Assembly: GCA_013349405.1 (NCBI GenBank)
Contig: DUZS01000002.1
Coordinates: 1-64,000, forward strand
Reading direction: 5' to 3'
DNA: 64,000 bases
DNA from: Desulfuromonadales bacterium
Lineage (GTDB): Bacteria > Desulfobacterota > Desulfuromonadia > Geobacterales > Pseudopelobacteraceae
Position numbers and translations under genes: made by a program. Position 1 is the first letter of the stretch. The number at the start of each line of letters is the position of its first letter. Below the pieces are notes generated by a model. That model searched no databases and had not been told where the DNA came from. It worked only from the letters and a program-made list of their open reading frames with translations. Positions 20,211-30,785 of this stretch are shown piece after piece.

Positions 20211-20888
20211 TCATTTATCTGCAATCCGTTTTTTAAGTTCTGCATGCTCCTCAGCAAGAATATCGTACTTTCGTTCCAATTCTCGAATCTGATCAAACAG
20301 ACAGGCAATCGCTTTGGCTTCGGGGTCTGGCAACTGTCCATGCTGCAAGTCAGCGCGCCCTTCGTCCTTTTTCTCTTCAGCCATCACCATTCGTCCCGGA
20401 ATACCGACAACTGTGGCATTATCCGGAACCGCTTTGACAACAACCGAGTTAGAACCGATTTTTGCTCCTTTGCCAACGGTGAAAGGTCCCAGAATTTTGG
20501 CGCCGGATCCAATAACCACATTATCAAGCAGAGTCGGGTGCCGTTTTACCTTATCCCAGGTCACCCCTCCCAGGGTAACGCCATGATAAAGAGTTACGTT
20601 ATCGCCAATTTCTGCTGTTTCACCGATAACCACTCCCATGCCGTGATCGATAAAAAACTTTCTACCGATCTTTGCTCCGGGATGGATTTCAACGCCGGTA
20701 AAAAAACGCCCGAGATGCGAGATAAATCGCCCGGCAAAAAAGAATTCATGAGTCCAGAACCAGTGTGATATTCGATAAAACCAGAGCGCATGAAGTCCCG
20801 GATAACAGAAGATTATTTCCCACACATTTCGGGCTGCCGGGTCGCGATCAAAAACCGAGTTAATGTCTTCACGAATATGTTTAAACAT
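20211..20888 (-). CDS. cysE: Serine O-acetyltransferase (EpsC/CysE family)
   Basis: [41 protein letters not shown] left-handed beta-helix motifs. Confidence 0.92.
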   Translation of the reverse strand: MFKHIREDINSVFDRDPAARNVWEIIFCYPGLHALWFYRISHWFWTHEFFFAGRFISHLGRFFTGVEIHPGAKIGRKFFIDHGMGVVIGETAEIGDNVTLYHGVTLGGVTWDKVKRHPTLLDNVVIGSGAKILGPFTVGKGAKIGSNSVVVKAVPDNATVVGIPGRMVMAEEKKDEGRADLQHGQLPDPEAKAIACLFDQIRELERKYDILAEEHAELKKRIADK

Positions 20889-21058
20889 AATTTTGCGTAA
20901 CTCCTCTAATCTGGAGATATTGACGAGTTCAGACGTAGCATACTGACCGTAAACCTGTCAAATCCATTTCATTCCCGGGTAGCAACTTCCTGCTCGACAA
21001 AAAGGCTGATTATTCATATAACAGGTTCGTATACTACTTAAACCGTTATGGAGTTACC

Positions 21059-21901
21059 GTGGCTACGCTCACCCTGTCCGCTCCTGCCAAAATTAATTAC
21101 CTGCTTGATGTCATAGCGAAACGATCTGACGGATACCACGATCTCCGCATGATCATGCAGCGGGTTAATCTCTGTGATCAGCTTACGTTGACCGTGACCG
21201 ATTCTCCTGACATCTGCGTCACCTGCAACTCACCAGATGCTCCTGACGGACAGAAAAATATTGCCTGGAAAGCGGCACATGCACTCCTGGAACGTGCAAA
21301 AGCCATTCAAGGGGTAACGATAGAAATAACAAAGAACATTCCAACGGCCGCCGGACTGGGGGGCGGCAGCAGTGATGCTGCTGCCGTCTTGATGGGGATG
21401 AACGAGCTGATGAAAATTGGCTTTTCAGACAGGCAACTGATGGAGATCGGTTGCACAATTGGCGCTGATGTCCCCTTCTTCATTTTTAAAAAAACAGCAC
21501 TTGCCGAAGGAATTGGCGAAAAACTTTCCCCCATGCCGGAAATGCCAAAGTGCTGGATATTACTTATAAATCCAGGCATTCATGTGTCAACGGCCTGGGT
21601 CTATCGATCTTTACAGTTGACAAGTACCAGAGAGCTGAATAAACTGCCGGAGTTTTTCGAGTCAATTGAACATATCGCTTCGATTTTATCTAACGACCTC
21701 GAAGCAGTAACCATTTCTGCATTTCCGGTAATTGCTGAAATAAAATGTCGCATGGTAAATTATGGCGCCGTTGGCAGCATGATGTCAGGGAGCGGTCCAA
21801 CAGTTTTTGGTATTTTCAAAGATTTTGCTTCAGCAGAAGTTGCTCGTCACCACATAACTTACGGCACAAACTGGTTTTCAGCAACTGTCGAAACTCTCTG
21901 A
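21059..21901 (+). CDS. ispE: 4-(cytidine 5'-diphospho)-2-C-methyl-D-erythritol kinase
   Basis: LSAPAKINYLLDVIAKRSDGYHDL; IPTAAGLGGGSSDAAAVL; GSMMSGSGPTVFGIF. Confidence 0.95.
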   Translation: MATLTLSAPAKINYLLDVIAKRSDGYHDLRMIMQRVNLCDQLTLTVTDSPDICVTCNSPDAPDGQKNIAWKAAHALLERAKAIQGVTIEITKNIPTAAGLGGGSSDAAAVLMGMNELMKIGFSDRQLMEIGCTIGADVPFFIFKKTALAEGIGEKLSPMPEMPKCWILLINPGIHVSTAWVYRSLQLTSTRELNKLPEFFESIEHIASILSNDLEAVTISAFPVIAEIKCRMVNYGAVGSMMSGSGPTVFGIFKDFASAEVARHHITYGTNWFSATVETL

Positions 21902-21909
21902 TTTTTTAT

Positions 21910-21984
21910 TGGGGCGTCGCCAAGCGGTAAGGCATCGGATTTTGATTCCGACATTCCCAGGTTCGATCCCTGGCGCCCCAGCCA
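21910..21984 (+). tRNA. tRNA-Gln (TTG anticodon)
   Basis: tggggcg...cggattttgattccg...ggttcgatccc...cgccccagcca; acceptor TGGGGCG/CGCCCCA, anticodon loop ttTTGat. Confidence 0.95.
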
Positions 21985-21994
21985 ATAATACAAG

Positions 21995-22026
21995 CGGGTT
22001 CACATACATTGTGAATCCGTTTTTTT
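21995..22026 (+). terminator. Rho-independent terminator after tRNA-Gln
   Basis: CGGGTTCACA...TGTGAATCCG TTTTTTT. Confidence 0.8.
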
Positions 22027-22184
22027 ATGCCTGATTGCCTGATTGCCTGAATGCGGCGACTCACTAAAAAAAACTTGCATTGATAAATTGAATCTGTTAT
22101 GTACTCGCAGCTTTTTAATTAAAGCCCCCGCGCCTCACCAGAACGACACTGTTTTAAAAAATCAGGTCTACATTACCCATACAA

Positions 22185-22264
22185 CACGATAATACTAAAC
22201 TGTCCGCGAGGTCAGGCCGGAAAACCTACGGGTCTCACTGAGACAGCCGGGTCGCCGAAATTCC
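22185..22264 (+). ncRNA. GEMM-I-type cyclic dinucleotide riboswitch 1 (3',3'-cGAMP-like variant)
   Basis: cacgataatactaaactgtccgcgaggtcaggccggaaaacctacgggtctcactgagacagccgggtcgccgaaat; closely matches the Geobacter GEMM-I cGAMP aptamer pattern including the GCGA tetraloop stem and GAGACAGCCGGG..GCCGAA. Confidence 0.88.
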
Positions 22265-22288
22265 AGGTAACGCCCCGGCTGTTTTTTT
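22245..22288 (+). terminator. Riboswitch 1 expression-platform terminator
   Basis: AGCCGGG (part of aptamer) pairs with CCCGGCT, then GTTTTTTT. Confidence 0.8.
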
Positions 22289-22402
22289 GCCCGATGACGG
22301 GCTTACAAAACAACGGTATCACTCAGAGCAGAACCATTGCTCATCTATCGTTAGATTTTTTTATCTATTGAGTTACATGCTCAAATTACGAAGGGGGAAC
22401 TG

Positions 22403-25400
22403 ATGAAACATAAGCATCTGAAATCAAACGTATTACATTCTCGCGTATACTGCAGGGTCCTACTGGTCCTACTCTTGCTGACTCTGCACATTGCCGGCAC
22501 AACAGAGTGTCAGGCTGTCGTGCTTGGCAAGGAAGCACCCAAAGCTGTTGTTCAACCAGTTTCCGGGTATCATCCTGATAACGTTCTGGCGTGGGACAAT
22601 AAACTGCAGATCAAAGATGGTGAACTTATTGTCAAATACCGTCCCAATATTTCCAGGCAGAAACGGGACGCCAAGCACAAAACTCACGGTTCCCGCCGCA
22701 TCAAGGAATATGCACATCTCCGTATGGAACATGTCAAGCTGGATGCCGGCGAAACGATATCAAAGGCTCTGCATCGTCTGAGGACCGATCCGGATGTTGA
22801 GTATGCCGAGCCGAACTATATGGTAAAAGCACTGTCAACCCCTAATGACAATTACTACAACCTCCTGTGGGGCATGACGGCCATGCAGGCGCCGACGGCA
22901 TGGAACAAGAGTACCGGATCAAATGATGTGGTCGTTGCGGTTATTGATACCGGCATTGATTACAACCACCCTGATATCAAGGCTAACCTCTGGATTAATT
23001 CGGCAGAGTTGAACGGGACTTCTGGGACAGATGACGATGTCAATGGCTACAAGGATGACATTTACGGCTGGAACTCTGTTGTGGACAACGGTGACCCCAT
23101 TGATCACAATGGCCATGGCACACATGTAGCCGGCACGATTGGGGCGGTCGGCAACAACGGTCTTGGTGTGGCCGGCGTGAACTGGAACGTCAAAATTCTT
23201 GCCTGCAAGTTTCTCGATGACAGCGGATCAGGTGCCACATCCGATGCAATCGAGTGTCTGGAGTATGTGAGAACATTGAAAAACAAAGGGGTTAATATTG
23301 TCGCAACCAACAACAGCTGGGGAGGGCCGGGGTATTCCCAGGCTCTCTATGACGCGATCAAGGCCCAGGAAGATGCCGGCATACTTTTCATCGCAGCCGC
23401 CGGCAACTCAGCTGCCGATCTAGATTCTCCCGGTGCTAACGATTACCCGGCACTGTTTACCCAGGCGCTGCCAAACGGGCCACTCGGCCTTTCAAACGTG
23501 ATTACCGTTGCCGCAACGGATGTAAATGAAAACCTTGCCTGGTTTTCCAATACCGGACGCACTGCTGTTCAGGTTGGAGCTCCGGGGGTTGACATCGTCT
23601 CCCTGCGCGCTGCAGGAACAAATCCGTATGGCGATACCACTCATTTTGTTCCCGATGGCGATACGAATGCCGAGTACTATCGCCTGAACGGCACCTCGAT
23701 GGCCACACCTCATGTTACCGGCCTGGCAGCTCTCCTGAAAGCAGATAACCCCGGTCGTGACTGGCGTTCGATAAAAAACCTGATAATTTCCGGCGGCGAC
23801 AAAATACCGGCACTCGAAAACAAGACTGCGTCAGGGAAGCGGATCAACCTTGCCAAATCTCTCTCCTGTACTGATCAAACAGTGCTGTCAGCAGTACAAA
23901 TTCCGAAAGCCCTCACAATCGGAGTGCCCACCGTCTTGTCGGTCATGAGCATCAATTGCGATCTGCCAATCGGTCCGGTGACCGTAACCTTCAACGACCC
24001 GTCCATTCCTTCTGTTGAACTGCTCGATGACGGTCAAGGCGCGGATCAGGCTGCGGGAGACGGCATCTACTCTGGCATGTGGACGCCAACCAGCAGCGAC
24101 TTCATCACACTTACCTTCACGTCACCATTGGGCAGCATATCCTATAGCATTGCGACAGATCTCAGCACGAACTTCGGAGCACCGCTGGACCTCTGGGAGA
24201 TTACCCTCCCTGTCGACGGCCAAATGCCGGGACCGGCCATGGCGATCGGAGCTGACAACAAAATTCACATTGTCGGCACGTCTGCTGCGGGGATGGAGGT
24301 GCTTGCCTATGCTCCGGACAATGCGCTGCTCTGGCGCAGTACCATTGCAGGTGGAGACAGAGGGAAATCGATTGCGGCAGACACTTCAGGTGCTACGTAT
24401 ATGTTGAGTAATTCAGGTGAGTTATTCCGGTTTGCCGACGACGGTACGCTGTTATGGCGGACGACCACCGGGCTTGCCGCCGGTCAAAGCATGGAGGGGC
24501 AACGGAAACTGGTACTGGAAGCGGACGGTACCGTTGCCGTACTGGGTGGTGATCCTTCCGATGGCAAGACTATTCTCATCAAGAGATTCAGCCAGGACAG
24601 CACTCTTATTTCAACATGGTACTATACCGACCAAAACAGCAACAATCTTACTGCAGGTGATATGGTTGCCGATGCAAACCGCAACTTTTATGTCATTGCA
24701 TCGAAAAATACTGTTTCACCATGGACCGACTACGATGTGGTGCTTGTTAAATTGAACAGCGCCGGAACTGCGGTATGGACCCGTCAATACAACAGCAGAG
24801 GTGAGGCAACGAACGGAAGTACATGGTGGATATATGAGGGAAGAGACACTGCAAGATCAGTCCTTATCGATAAACGGGGATATGTACTGGTATCGACGAT
24901 AGCCAGTTATTACTCATACGGCAACAAGGGTTCATATCTGACGTATGATCAAAACGGAAACCTGCTTTTTGAGAACTTTACCACCCCGGTTGCCGCCAAC
25001 CAGATTTCGGAACCTTGGTATGGAGAGCCGATTGACATGGATATAAACAGTTCCAACCATGTTATGATCGGAGGCAGACAATATTATTATGCTTACTTTG
25101 ACTATTACTCTAAACTGATAAATGTAGACTTGAATAACCCTGCGATCGCTTATGGCCGCTGGGACGGCAGGACAAAATATACCGCGGCTACAGCTGTGAA
25201 GCATGCAGCCAATGACGACTTGTATATTATCAAAAACTCTTCGTCAAACAAAGAGGCATACCTCAGTAAATCACAGTATTCACTCTATTATGTTACCAGA
25301 AGCCTTCCCGAAGGTGAGCTTGGCGTCCCCTACCAGACGCAACTGCAAGCGAAATTCGGTGCCAAGCCCTATACGTGGAGTGTTGCCGGCGGCGTACTAC

Positions 25401-28400
25401 CCGATGGCCTGACGCTGGATTCCGTGAGCGGCGTAATCAGTGGCACACCGACGCAAACCGGTGACTATGCTGTCTATATTCGACTGACTGACGCAACTGG
25501 CGGCAAAATTACAAATACCGGCCTCAGTATCACCATTAACAACAATCCCGCTGTTACCACCGGCACCGTGCCGAATGCCGTTGTGAATACCCCCTACAGC
25601 CAACAGCTTTCCGGGGCGGGCGGTATAGCACCCTATACCTGGAGTATCGTCGGCGGCCCCCTGCCTGACGGCCTGCTTTTTGATGCTGCAACGGCTACAA
25701 TATCGGGTGCAGCGCTCGTTGACGGCACGTTCGCCTTTACAGTAAAAATAAGCGACAGCCTGTCCAACAGCTCAACAAAGGATTTTGTACTGACCGTCGA
25801 TTATACTCCGCCTGTCATACAAGGTTCTCTGCCCCCGCTGCTGGAAGAGGGGCGGCAGTATGACCTTTCCCTCGGTGTGCTCGGCGGGTTGCCGCCATTC
25901 AGTTTTGAAATTATCGCGGGGGCGCTCCCTGCAGGAATGACTATTTCCAGTACCGGCAGAGTTGTCGGCACTCCCATAGCGGCCGGAGGCACATCGCTTA
26001 CCCTGCGTCTGACCGACAGCCGGGGTAACAGCACTGACGCGAACTGGTCACCGACTGTTCAGGCGAACGGCGGCATGAGCGCGGTATCTGATGACCAACT
26101 GGTACTGCCCGCAAACCCCGTACTTGGCAGTGCCGGAAGATCCGTTTACACGTTTGTAGGGAATGATCTGGCGGAATATGCCGCAACCGTGCACTATGAA
26201 TACGTCGGCAGAATGCTTTATTATACCTTGGCAATAATCAAGAACAATATCCCCCAGTTTTTCTATAGATTCCCAAATATCGCCAGTTCTCCACAATACT
26301 TTACCGGATTACTGGTTGATGAGTCAGGTTCGGTCTATCTTTCTTTTACTACGAATAATTCAACAGAGTTCGTAATGAAGTTCGTGAACGGAAATGTTGC
26401 ATGGTCTACCTCATCAACTGGGTCTGCATATTTCAAAGACGGGACGAAGAGGCTGCAATTTGGTCCCTCCGATATACGGTACCTGCGCCCCGGTGCTACC
26501 ATAGCACTGCTTAACCGCCAGACTGGTGCCATAATCTCTTCCATTACAGCAGAGAGTGACACCATCGAATTTGCTTCGGACAGCAGCGGCAATGTCATTA
26601 CTGCGGGGAGAAACGACGTCAACAAGTACACCGCCAGCGGCACAAAGCTCTGGACGTATTCCTTCAGCACCGATTATGTGTTCCAGTACCTGCAGGGAAT
26701 TGCCGTTGATTCAGCGGACAATATTATCGTTGCCGGCTCCGGCGGTTTTCCTTTTACGCTCGCATTAGGCAAACTTTCGCCGCTGGGAACGCTCAGCTGG
26801 ACAAAATATCCTTCCTCTGTCTACGATTCAAACGCAAATTGCCATAACTACTACTCACCATGCGTGGTGACAACAATGGACGATTTGATATTCATCGGTT
26901 CAACCACCCTGGCGCTCTTTGAAGGTAACGGGTCCATACTGGGGGTGACCCATGTCAATGGAGCGGACTCAACAACCGGTGTATTTCCGATAAAGGGGAC
27001 ATCCGACATATTCCTGACAGGAAAGGCAAATATCCCACAAACAAGTAATTACAACTATTTCTTCCACCGGTATCATCTCGGCGTTGATTTCATAGCTCAA
27101 TCTGTGGCACCGGCAACCGTCGGTTCCCCCTATCAATTTCAAATGCAAGTCAAGGAGAGCTTCGGACCTTACACCTGGCAAGCGACCACACCGCTCCCGG
27201 GAGGTTTAACCCTTGATACCGCCACGGGTGTAATTTCAGGTATCCCCCTTTCTGCCGGCGACTATGACTTCACGATTTCAGTAGTGTCTTCAAAGTATTC
27301 TTACATCAAGGGGGGACACACCTACCACCTGACTGTTCTTGAACCGCTCCTGGTGAACAACGCCGCCCTGCCTGCCGGGACAACCGGCATCAGTTATCAG
27401 GTATCTCTGATCGCCACCGGAGGGGCTGCTCCGTATTCCTGGAGCATTACCGGCGGCAGCCTCCCTGCCGGTTTAACCCTGGACGCAGCTGCCGGCACCT
27501 TATCCGGTACTCCTACCACTGCAGGAAGCAGCAGTTTCACCGTCCAGGTGGCCGACAACGGTTCAAACAGTACTGCCCAGGCGTTCAGCATCACTATAGC
27601 AAACAACCTTACAATCAATACCACTGCACTACCAGATGGCACCACCGGCAGTATCTACAGCCATACTCTTTCATCTTCAGGCGGCTACGGCGCCTACAGC
27701 TGGAACGTCAGCGCCGGCACACTGCCGCAGGGTCTGAATCTCAGCGCTGACGGCATCATATCCGGCACACCTACGACTGCCGGCAGTAGTAACATCACTT
27801 TTCTGGTAACTGACAGCAGTTCCAATAGCACCAGTCAGTCCTTCACCATCAGCATCATCAGCAATCTGGCTGTTTCCTCAAACATCCTTTCAAGCGGCAT
27901 TGCCGGCAGTCCCTACAGCCAGACCATCGGTGCCACCGGCGGCTACGGCAGCTACAGCTGGAGTCTGGCCTCCGGCACTCTCCCTGCCGGCCTTGTCCTG
28001 AACGCAAACGGCATCATCAGCGGCACCCCAACTGAGGCTGGCAGCAGCTCATCCACCGTCAAAGTAATCGATGCGGGCGGCAACAGCGCCGTCTCCACCG
28101 TATTGAGCATCACCGTCATTCCAGCCGCCCCGGTCGTCACCACCGCTGCCCTGGCCGATGGCTACACCTCCAGCGCCTACAATCAGACGCTGACCGCCAG
28201 CAACGGCACCTACCCGCTCAGCTGGAGCATTGCCAGCGGCAGCCTCCCCACCGGCTTGAGCCTTACTGCGGCAACCGGGGTTATCGGCGGGGCTCCAACC
28301 GCTGCGGGTCCATTCTCCTTCACCGCTCAGGTCATTGATGCCTCCGGCAGAAGTGTCCAGAAGAGCATGACCATCACCATCTACACCTTGCCGTCCATCA

Positions 28401-30400
28401 GCACCTCAACTCTTGCAACCGGCACCGTCGGCAGCACCTACAGTGCCACCCTGGCCGCCACCGGCGCCAAGGCGCCCTACACCTGGAGCATCAGCAGCGG
28501 CAGCATGCCGTCCGGGCTGACCCTGAACGCTGCCACCGGCGTTATCTCCGGCACCCCTACTGTAGCCGTTACAAGTATCAGCATCACCTTCCAGGTCACG
28601 GATGCCAACGGCAAAACCGCTGCCAAGGCCTTGAATCTCACCATCAACCCGAAAGCCTTGACCTTCGGCACCACCGCTCTCCCCGACGGCTACCTCACCA
28701 CCGCCTACAGCACGTCCTTGACGGCAACGGGTGGTAAAACACCCTATAGCTGGAGCATCACCAGCACGACAAAACTGCCGACCGGCCTGACCCTCAATGC
28801 CAGCACCGGTGTCATAACCGGCACCCCCACGGTCACCGTCACGGGCAGCTCCATCACCTTCCGGGTCACCGACGCAGCCGGCACCACCGCCAGCAAGTCC
28901 CTGACCATCAGCGTCTACGCTCTGCCGGCTATCAGCACCGCCTCCCTCGCTGCCGGCACCACCGGCACGGCCTACAGCGCCACCCTGGCCGCTACCGGCG
29001 GTAAAGCAGCACTCACCTGGAGCATCAGCAGCGGAGCACTGCCGGCCGGCCTCAGCCTGAGCAACGCCGGTGTCATCTCAGGCACCCCGTCGGCTGCCGC
29101 AGCTGCAACTTCAGTGACCTTCACCGTGACTGACGCCAACGGCAAAACCGCCACAAAAGCGTTAAGCATCACCATCAACAATCCACCGCTGGCAGTCAGC
29201 ACCGCCACGCTTCCCGACGGTTACCTGACCGGCGCTTACAGCACGGCATTGGCCGCCACCGGCGGTAAAACACCCTACACCTGGAGTATCACCAGCACGG
29301 TCAAACTCCCGGCCGGTCTCACTCTCAATGCCACCACCGGTACCATAACCGGCACCCCCACGGCCACCGTCACGGGCAGCTCCATCACCTTCCGGGTCAC
29401 CGACGCTGCCGGCGCCACCGCCAGCAAGACCATGACCATCAGCGTCTACGCTCTGCCGGCTATCAGCACCGCAACCCTGGCTAACGGCACCGTCGGCAGT
29501 GCCTACAACGCCACCCTGGCCGCCACCGGCGGTAAGTCCGCCTACATCTGGAACATCACCAGCGGCTCACTGCCTGCCGGTCTGACCATGAGCACAGCCG
29601 GCGTCATCTCCGGCACCCCGTCGGCTGCCACAGCAGCCACTACAGTGACCTTCACCGTAACTGACGCCAACGGTAAAACGTCCAGTAAGGCGCTCAGCAT
29701 CACCGTCGCAGCCGCACCACCGGCCGTCGCTGCCCTCAACTCCTGGAGCAACCTCTACAGCGCCGCACCGGGTAACACCAGCGCCACCGGTCTGGCAGCC
29801 GGCAGCATCAGCGTCGGAACAGGCACCAACCGCCTGCTGCTGGTTGCGGTTGCCCTGGAAATCGGCACCGCCGCCAACCCGACGGTCAGCGCCAGCCTGG
29901 GAGGAGTCGCTCTGACACAGATAAAGGTAACCAACAGCACCCAGCGTGAAATTGTGTGGGTCGGCTATTTGAAGGAAAGCCAGATCGGCAGCGGTTCAAA
30001 AGCACTCACGGTCAGCTACAGCGGCGCCACCGGCAATGTGTCAGCATTGCACGTCAAATGGGCAGCCTTCAGCGGTGCCAACCAGACAACACCGGTAGTC
30101 AGCTCCGGTGGCAACAACACAGCCACGACATCAGCCACGTTCGGCAGCGCAATTAACTACGTCGCCAACGGCATGACCACCGTCGTCTCGGCCAATGGCG
30201 GTACTCCGGCCACCGCAGCCTTGAGCGCCACTCCTGCCTTCACCGCCGGCAGTGTCACCACCACTAACGCCCAGAGCAGCGCCAGCTTCACCAGCGCCAG
30301 ACATTCGGCAGCGGGCAGCTATGCTGCAACCACAGCAGTCACCTGGAGCGGCACTACCAGCAGTAGGTCTGCCACGGTAGCGGTGTCGCTGCAGCCTTAG
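22403..30400 (+). CDS. Giant secreted S8 subtilisin-like protease with beta-propeller-like segments and ~13 putative Ig (He_PIG) repeats
   Basis: Signal peptide; triad motifs VVVAVIDTGIDYNHPD, NGHGTHVAGTIGA, NGTSMATPHVTG; recurring 'LPAGLTLNAATGVISGTP' modules (counted by eye). Confidence 0.93.
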   Translation: MKHKHLKSNVLHSRVYCRVLLVLLLLTLHIAGTTECQAVVLGKEAPKAVVQPVSGYHPDNVLAWDNKLQIKDGELIVKYRPNISRQKRDAKHKTHGSRRIKEYAHLRMEHVKLDAGETISKALHRLRTDPDVEYAEPNYMVKALSTPNDNYYNLLWGMTAMQAPTAWNKSTGSNDVVVAVIDTGIDYNHPDIKANLWINSAELNGTSGTDDDVNGYKDDIYGWNSVVDNGDPIDHNGHGTHVAGTIGAVGNNGLGVAGVNWNVKILACKFLDDSGSGATSDAIECLEYVRTLKNKGVNIVATNNSWGGPGYSQALYDAIKAQEDAGILFIAAAGNSAADLDSPGANDYPALFTQALPNGPLGLSNVITVAATDVNENLAWFSNTGRTAVQVGAPGVDIVSLRAAGTNPYGDTTHFVPDGDTNAEYYRLNGTSMATPHVTGLAALLKADNPGRDWRSIKNLIISGGDKIPALENKTASGKRINLAKSLSCTDQTVLSAVQIPKALTIGVPTVLSVMSINCDLPIGPVTVTFNDPSIPSVELLDDGQGADQAAGDGIYSGMWTPTSSDFITLTFTSPLGSISYSIATDLSTNFGAPLDLWEITLPVDGQMPGPAMAIGADNKIHIVGTSAAGMEVLAYAPDNALLWRSTIAGGDRGKSIAADTSGATYMLSNSGELFRFADDGTLLWRTTTGLAAGQSMEGQRKLVLEADGTVAVLGGDPSDGKTILIKRFSQDSTLISTWYYTDQNSNNLTAGDMVADANRNFYVIASKNTVSPWTDYDVVLVKLNSAGTAVWTRQYNSRGEATNGSTWWIYEGRDTARSVLIDKRGYVLVSTIASYYSYGNKGSYLTYDQNGNLLFENFTTPVAANQISEPWYGEPIDMDINSSNHVMIGGRQYYYAYFDYYSKLINVDLNNPAIAYGRWDGRTKYTAATAVKHAANDDLYIIKNSSSNKEAYLSKSQYSLYYVTRSLPEGELGVPYQTQLQAKFGAKPYTWSVAGGVLPDGLTLDSVSGVISGTPTQTGDYAVYIRLTDATGGKITNTGLSITINNNPAVTTGTVPNAVVNTPYSQQLSGAGGIAPYTWSIVGGPLPDGLLFDAATATISGAALVDGTFAFTVKISDSLSNSSTKDFVLTVDYTPPVIQGSLPPLLEEGRQYDLSLGVLGGLPPFSFEIIAGALPAGMTISSTGRVVGTPIAAGGTSLTLRLTDSRGNSTDANWSPTVQANGGMSAVSDDQLVLPANPVLGSAGRSVYTFVGNDLAEYAATVHYEYVGRMLYYTLAIIKNNIPQFFYRFPNIASSPQYFTGLLVDESGSVYLSFTTNNSTEFVMKFVNGNVAWSTSSTGSAYFKDGTKRLQFGPSDIRYLRPGATIALLNRQTGAIISSITAESDTIEFASDSSGNVITAGRNDVNKYTASGTKLWTYSFSTDYVFQYLQGIAVDSADNIIVAGSGGFPFTLALGKLSPLGTLSWTKYPSSVYDSNANCHNYYSPCVVTTMDDLIFIGSTTLALFEGNGSILGVTHVNGADSTTGVFPIKGTSDIFLTGKANIPQTSNYNYFFHRYHLGVDFIAQSVAPATVGSPYQFQMQVKESFGPYTWQATTPLPGGLTLDTATGVISGIPLSAGDYDFTISVVSSKYSYIKGGHTYHLTVLEPLLVNNAALPAGTTGISYQVSLIATGGAAPYSWSITGGSLPAGLTLDAAAGTLSGTPTTAGSSSFTVQVADNGSNSTAQAFSITIANNLTINTTALPDGTTGSIYSHTLSSSGGYGAYSWNVSAGTLPQGLNLSADGIISGTPTTAGSSNITFLVTDSSSNSTSQSFTISIISNLAVSSNILSSGIAGSPYSQTIGATGGYGSYSWSLASGTLPAGLVLNANGIISGTPTEAGSSSSTVKVIDAGGNSAVSTVLSITVIPAAPVVTTAALADGYTSSAYNQTLTASNGTYPLSWSIASGSLPTGLSLTAATGVIGGAPTAAGPFSFTAQVIDASGRSVQKSMTITIYTLPSISTSTLATGTVGSTYSATLAATGAKAPYTWSISSGSMPSGLTLNAATGVISGTPTVAVTSISITFQVTDANGKTAAKALNLTINPKALTFGTTALPDGYLTTAYSTSLTATGGKTPYSWSITSTTKLPTGLTLNASTGVITGTPTVTVTGSSITFRVTDAAGTTASKSLTISVYALPAISTASLAAGTTGTAYSATLAATGGKAALTWSISSGALPAGLSLSNAGVISGTPSAAAAATSVTFTVTDANGKTATKALSITINNPPLAVSTATLPDGYLTGAYSTALAATGGKTPYTWSITSTVKLPAGLTLNATTGTITGTPTATVTGSSITFRVTDAAGATASKTMTISVYALPAISTATLANGTVGSAYNATLAATGGKSAYIWNITSGSLPAGLTMSTAGVISGTPSAATAATTVTFTVTDANGKTSSKALSITVAAAPPAVAALNSWSNLYSAAPGNTSATGLAAGSISVGTGTNRLLLVAVALEIGTAANPTVSASLGGVALTQIKVTNSTQREIVWVGYLKESQIGSGSKALTVSYSGATGNVSALHVKWAAFSGANQTTPVVSSGGNNTATTSATFGSAINYVANGMTTVVSANGGTPATAALSATPAFTAGSVTTTNAQSSASFTSARHSAAGSYAATTAVTWSGTTSSRSATVAVSLQP

Positions 30401-30427
30401 GACACGCATCAATACTATAGCAGAATG

Positions 30428-30454
30428 AAGGGGCACACATAACGTGTGCCCCTT
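30428..30454. terminator. Strong hairpin after giant protease 1 (no T-tract)
   Basis: AAGGGGCACAC-ataac-GTGTGCCCCTT. Confidence 0.5.
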
Positions 30455-30654
30455 CGGGTGCTGCAGAACAGATACTCTTTCACCGCGTCAATAGCCACAA
30501 AGCCCGAGCATTTAGATAGTTACACGCAATTCATGATAAAAAATATACTTGAATTACTAAATTCAATATGGTATCCACCCGCAACATTTTAATTAAGACA
30601 TCTCGTTTCATCGGCAAAATATGCTTCAAAACAACAAGAACATGATCACTATAC

Positions 30655-30738
30655 GATATACGACAACGCCACATTATCCGCGAGGGTAATACGGAAAACC
30701 TACGGATCTCACCGAGACAGCCGGGTTGCCGAAGTATC
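30655..30738 (+). ncRNA. GEMM-I-type cyclic dinucleotide riboswitch 2
   Basis: atatacgacaacgccacattatccgcgagggtaatacggaaaacctacggatctcaccgagacagccgggttgccgaagtatc; perfect 7-bp stem ATTATCC/GGGTAAT around GCGA. Confidence 0.85.
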
Positions 30739-30772
30739 AGATGAATTGATATGTAGGCACCCGGCTCTTTTT
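30719..30772 (+). terminator. Riboswitch 2 expression-platform terminator
   Basis: AGCCGGGT ... ACCCGGCT CTTTTTATTT. Confidence 0.78.
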
Positions 30773-30785
30773 ATTTCTTACCGCT

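Noticed and set aside
21910-22060. tRNA-Gln as attachment site for the 22-42 kb accessory block; short gcctgatt repeats at ~22029
   Set aside because: No integrase and no direct repeat of the tRNA 3' end near 42 kb; the short tandem repeat is only ~3 units
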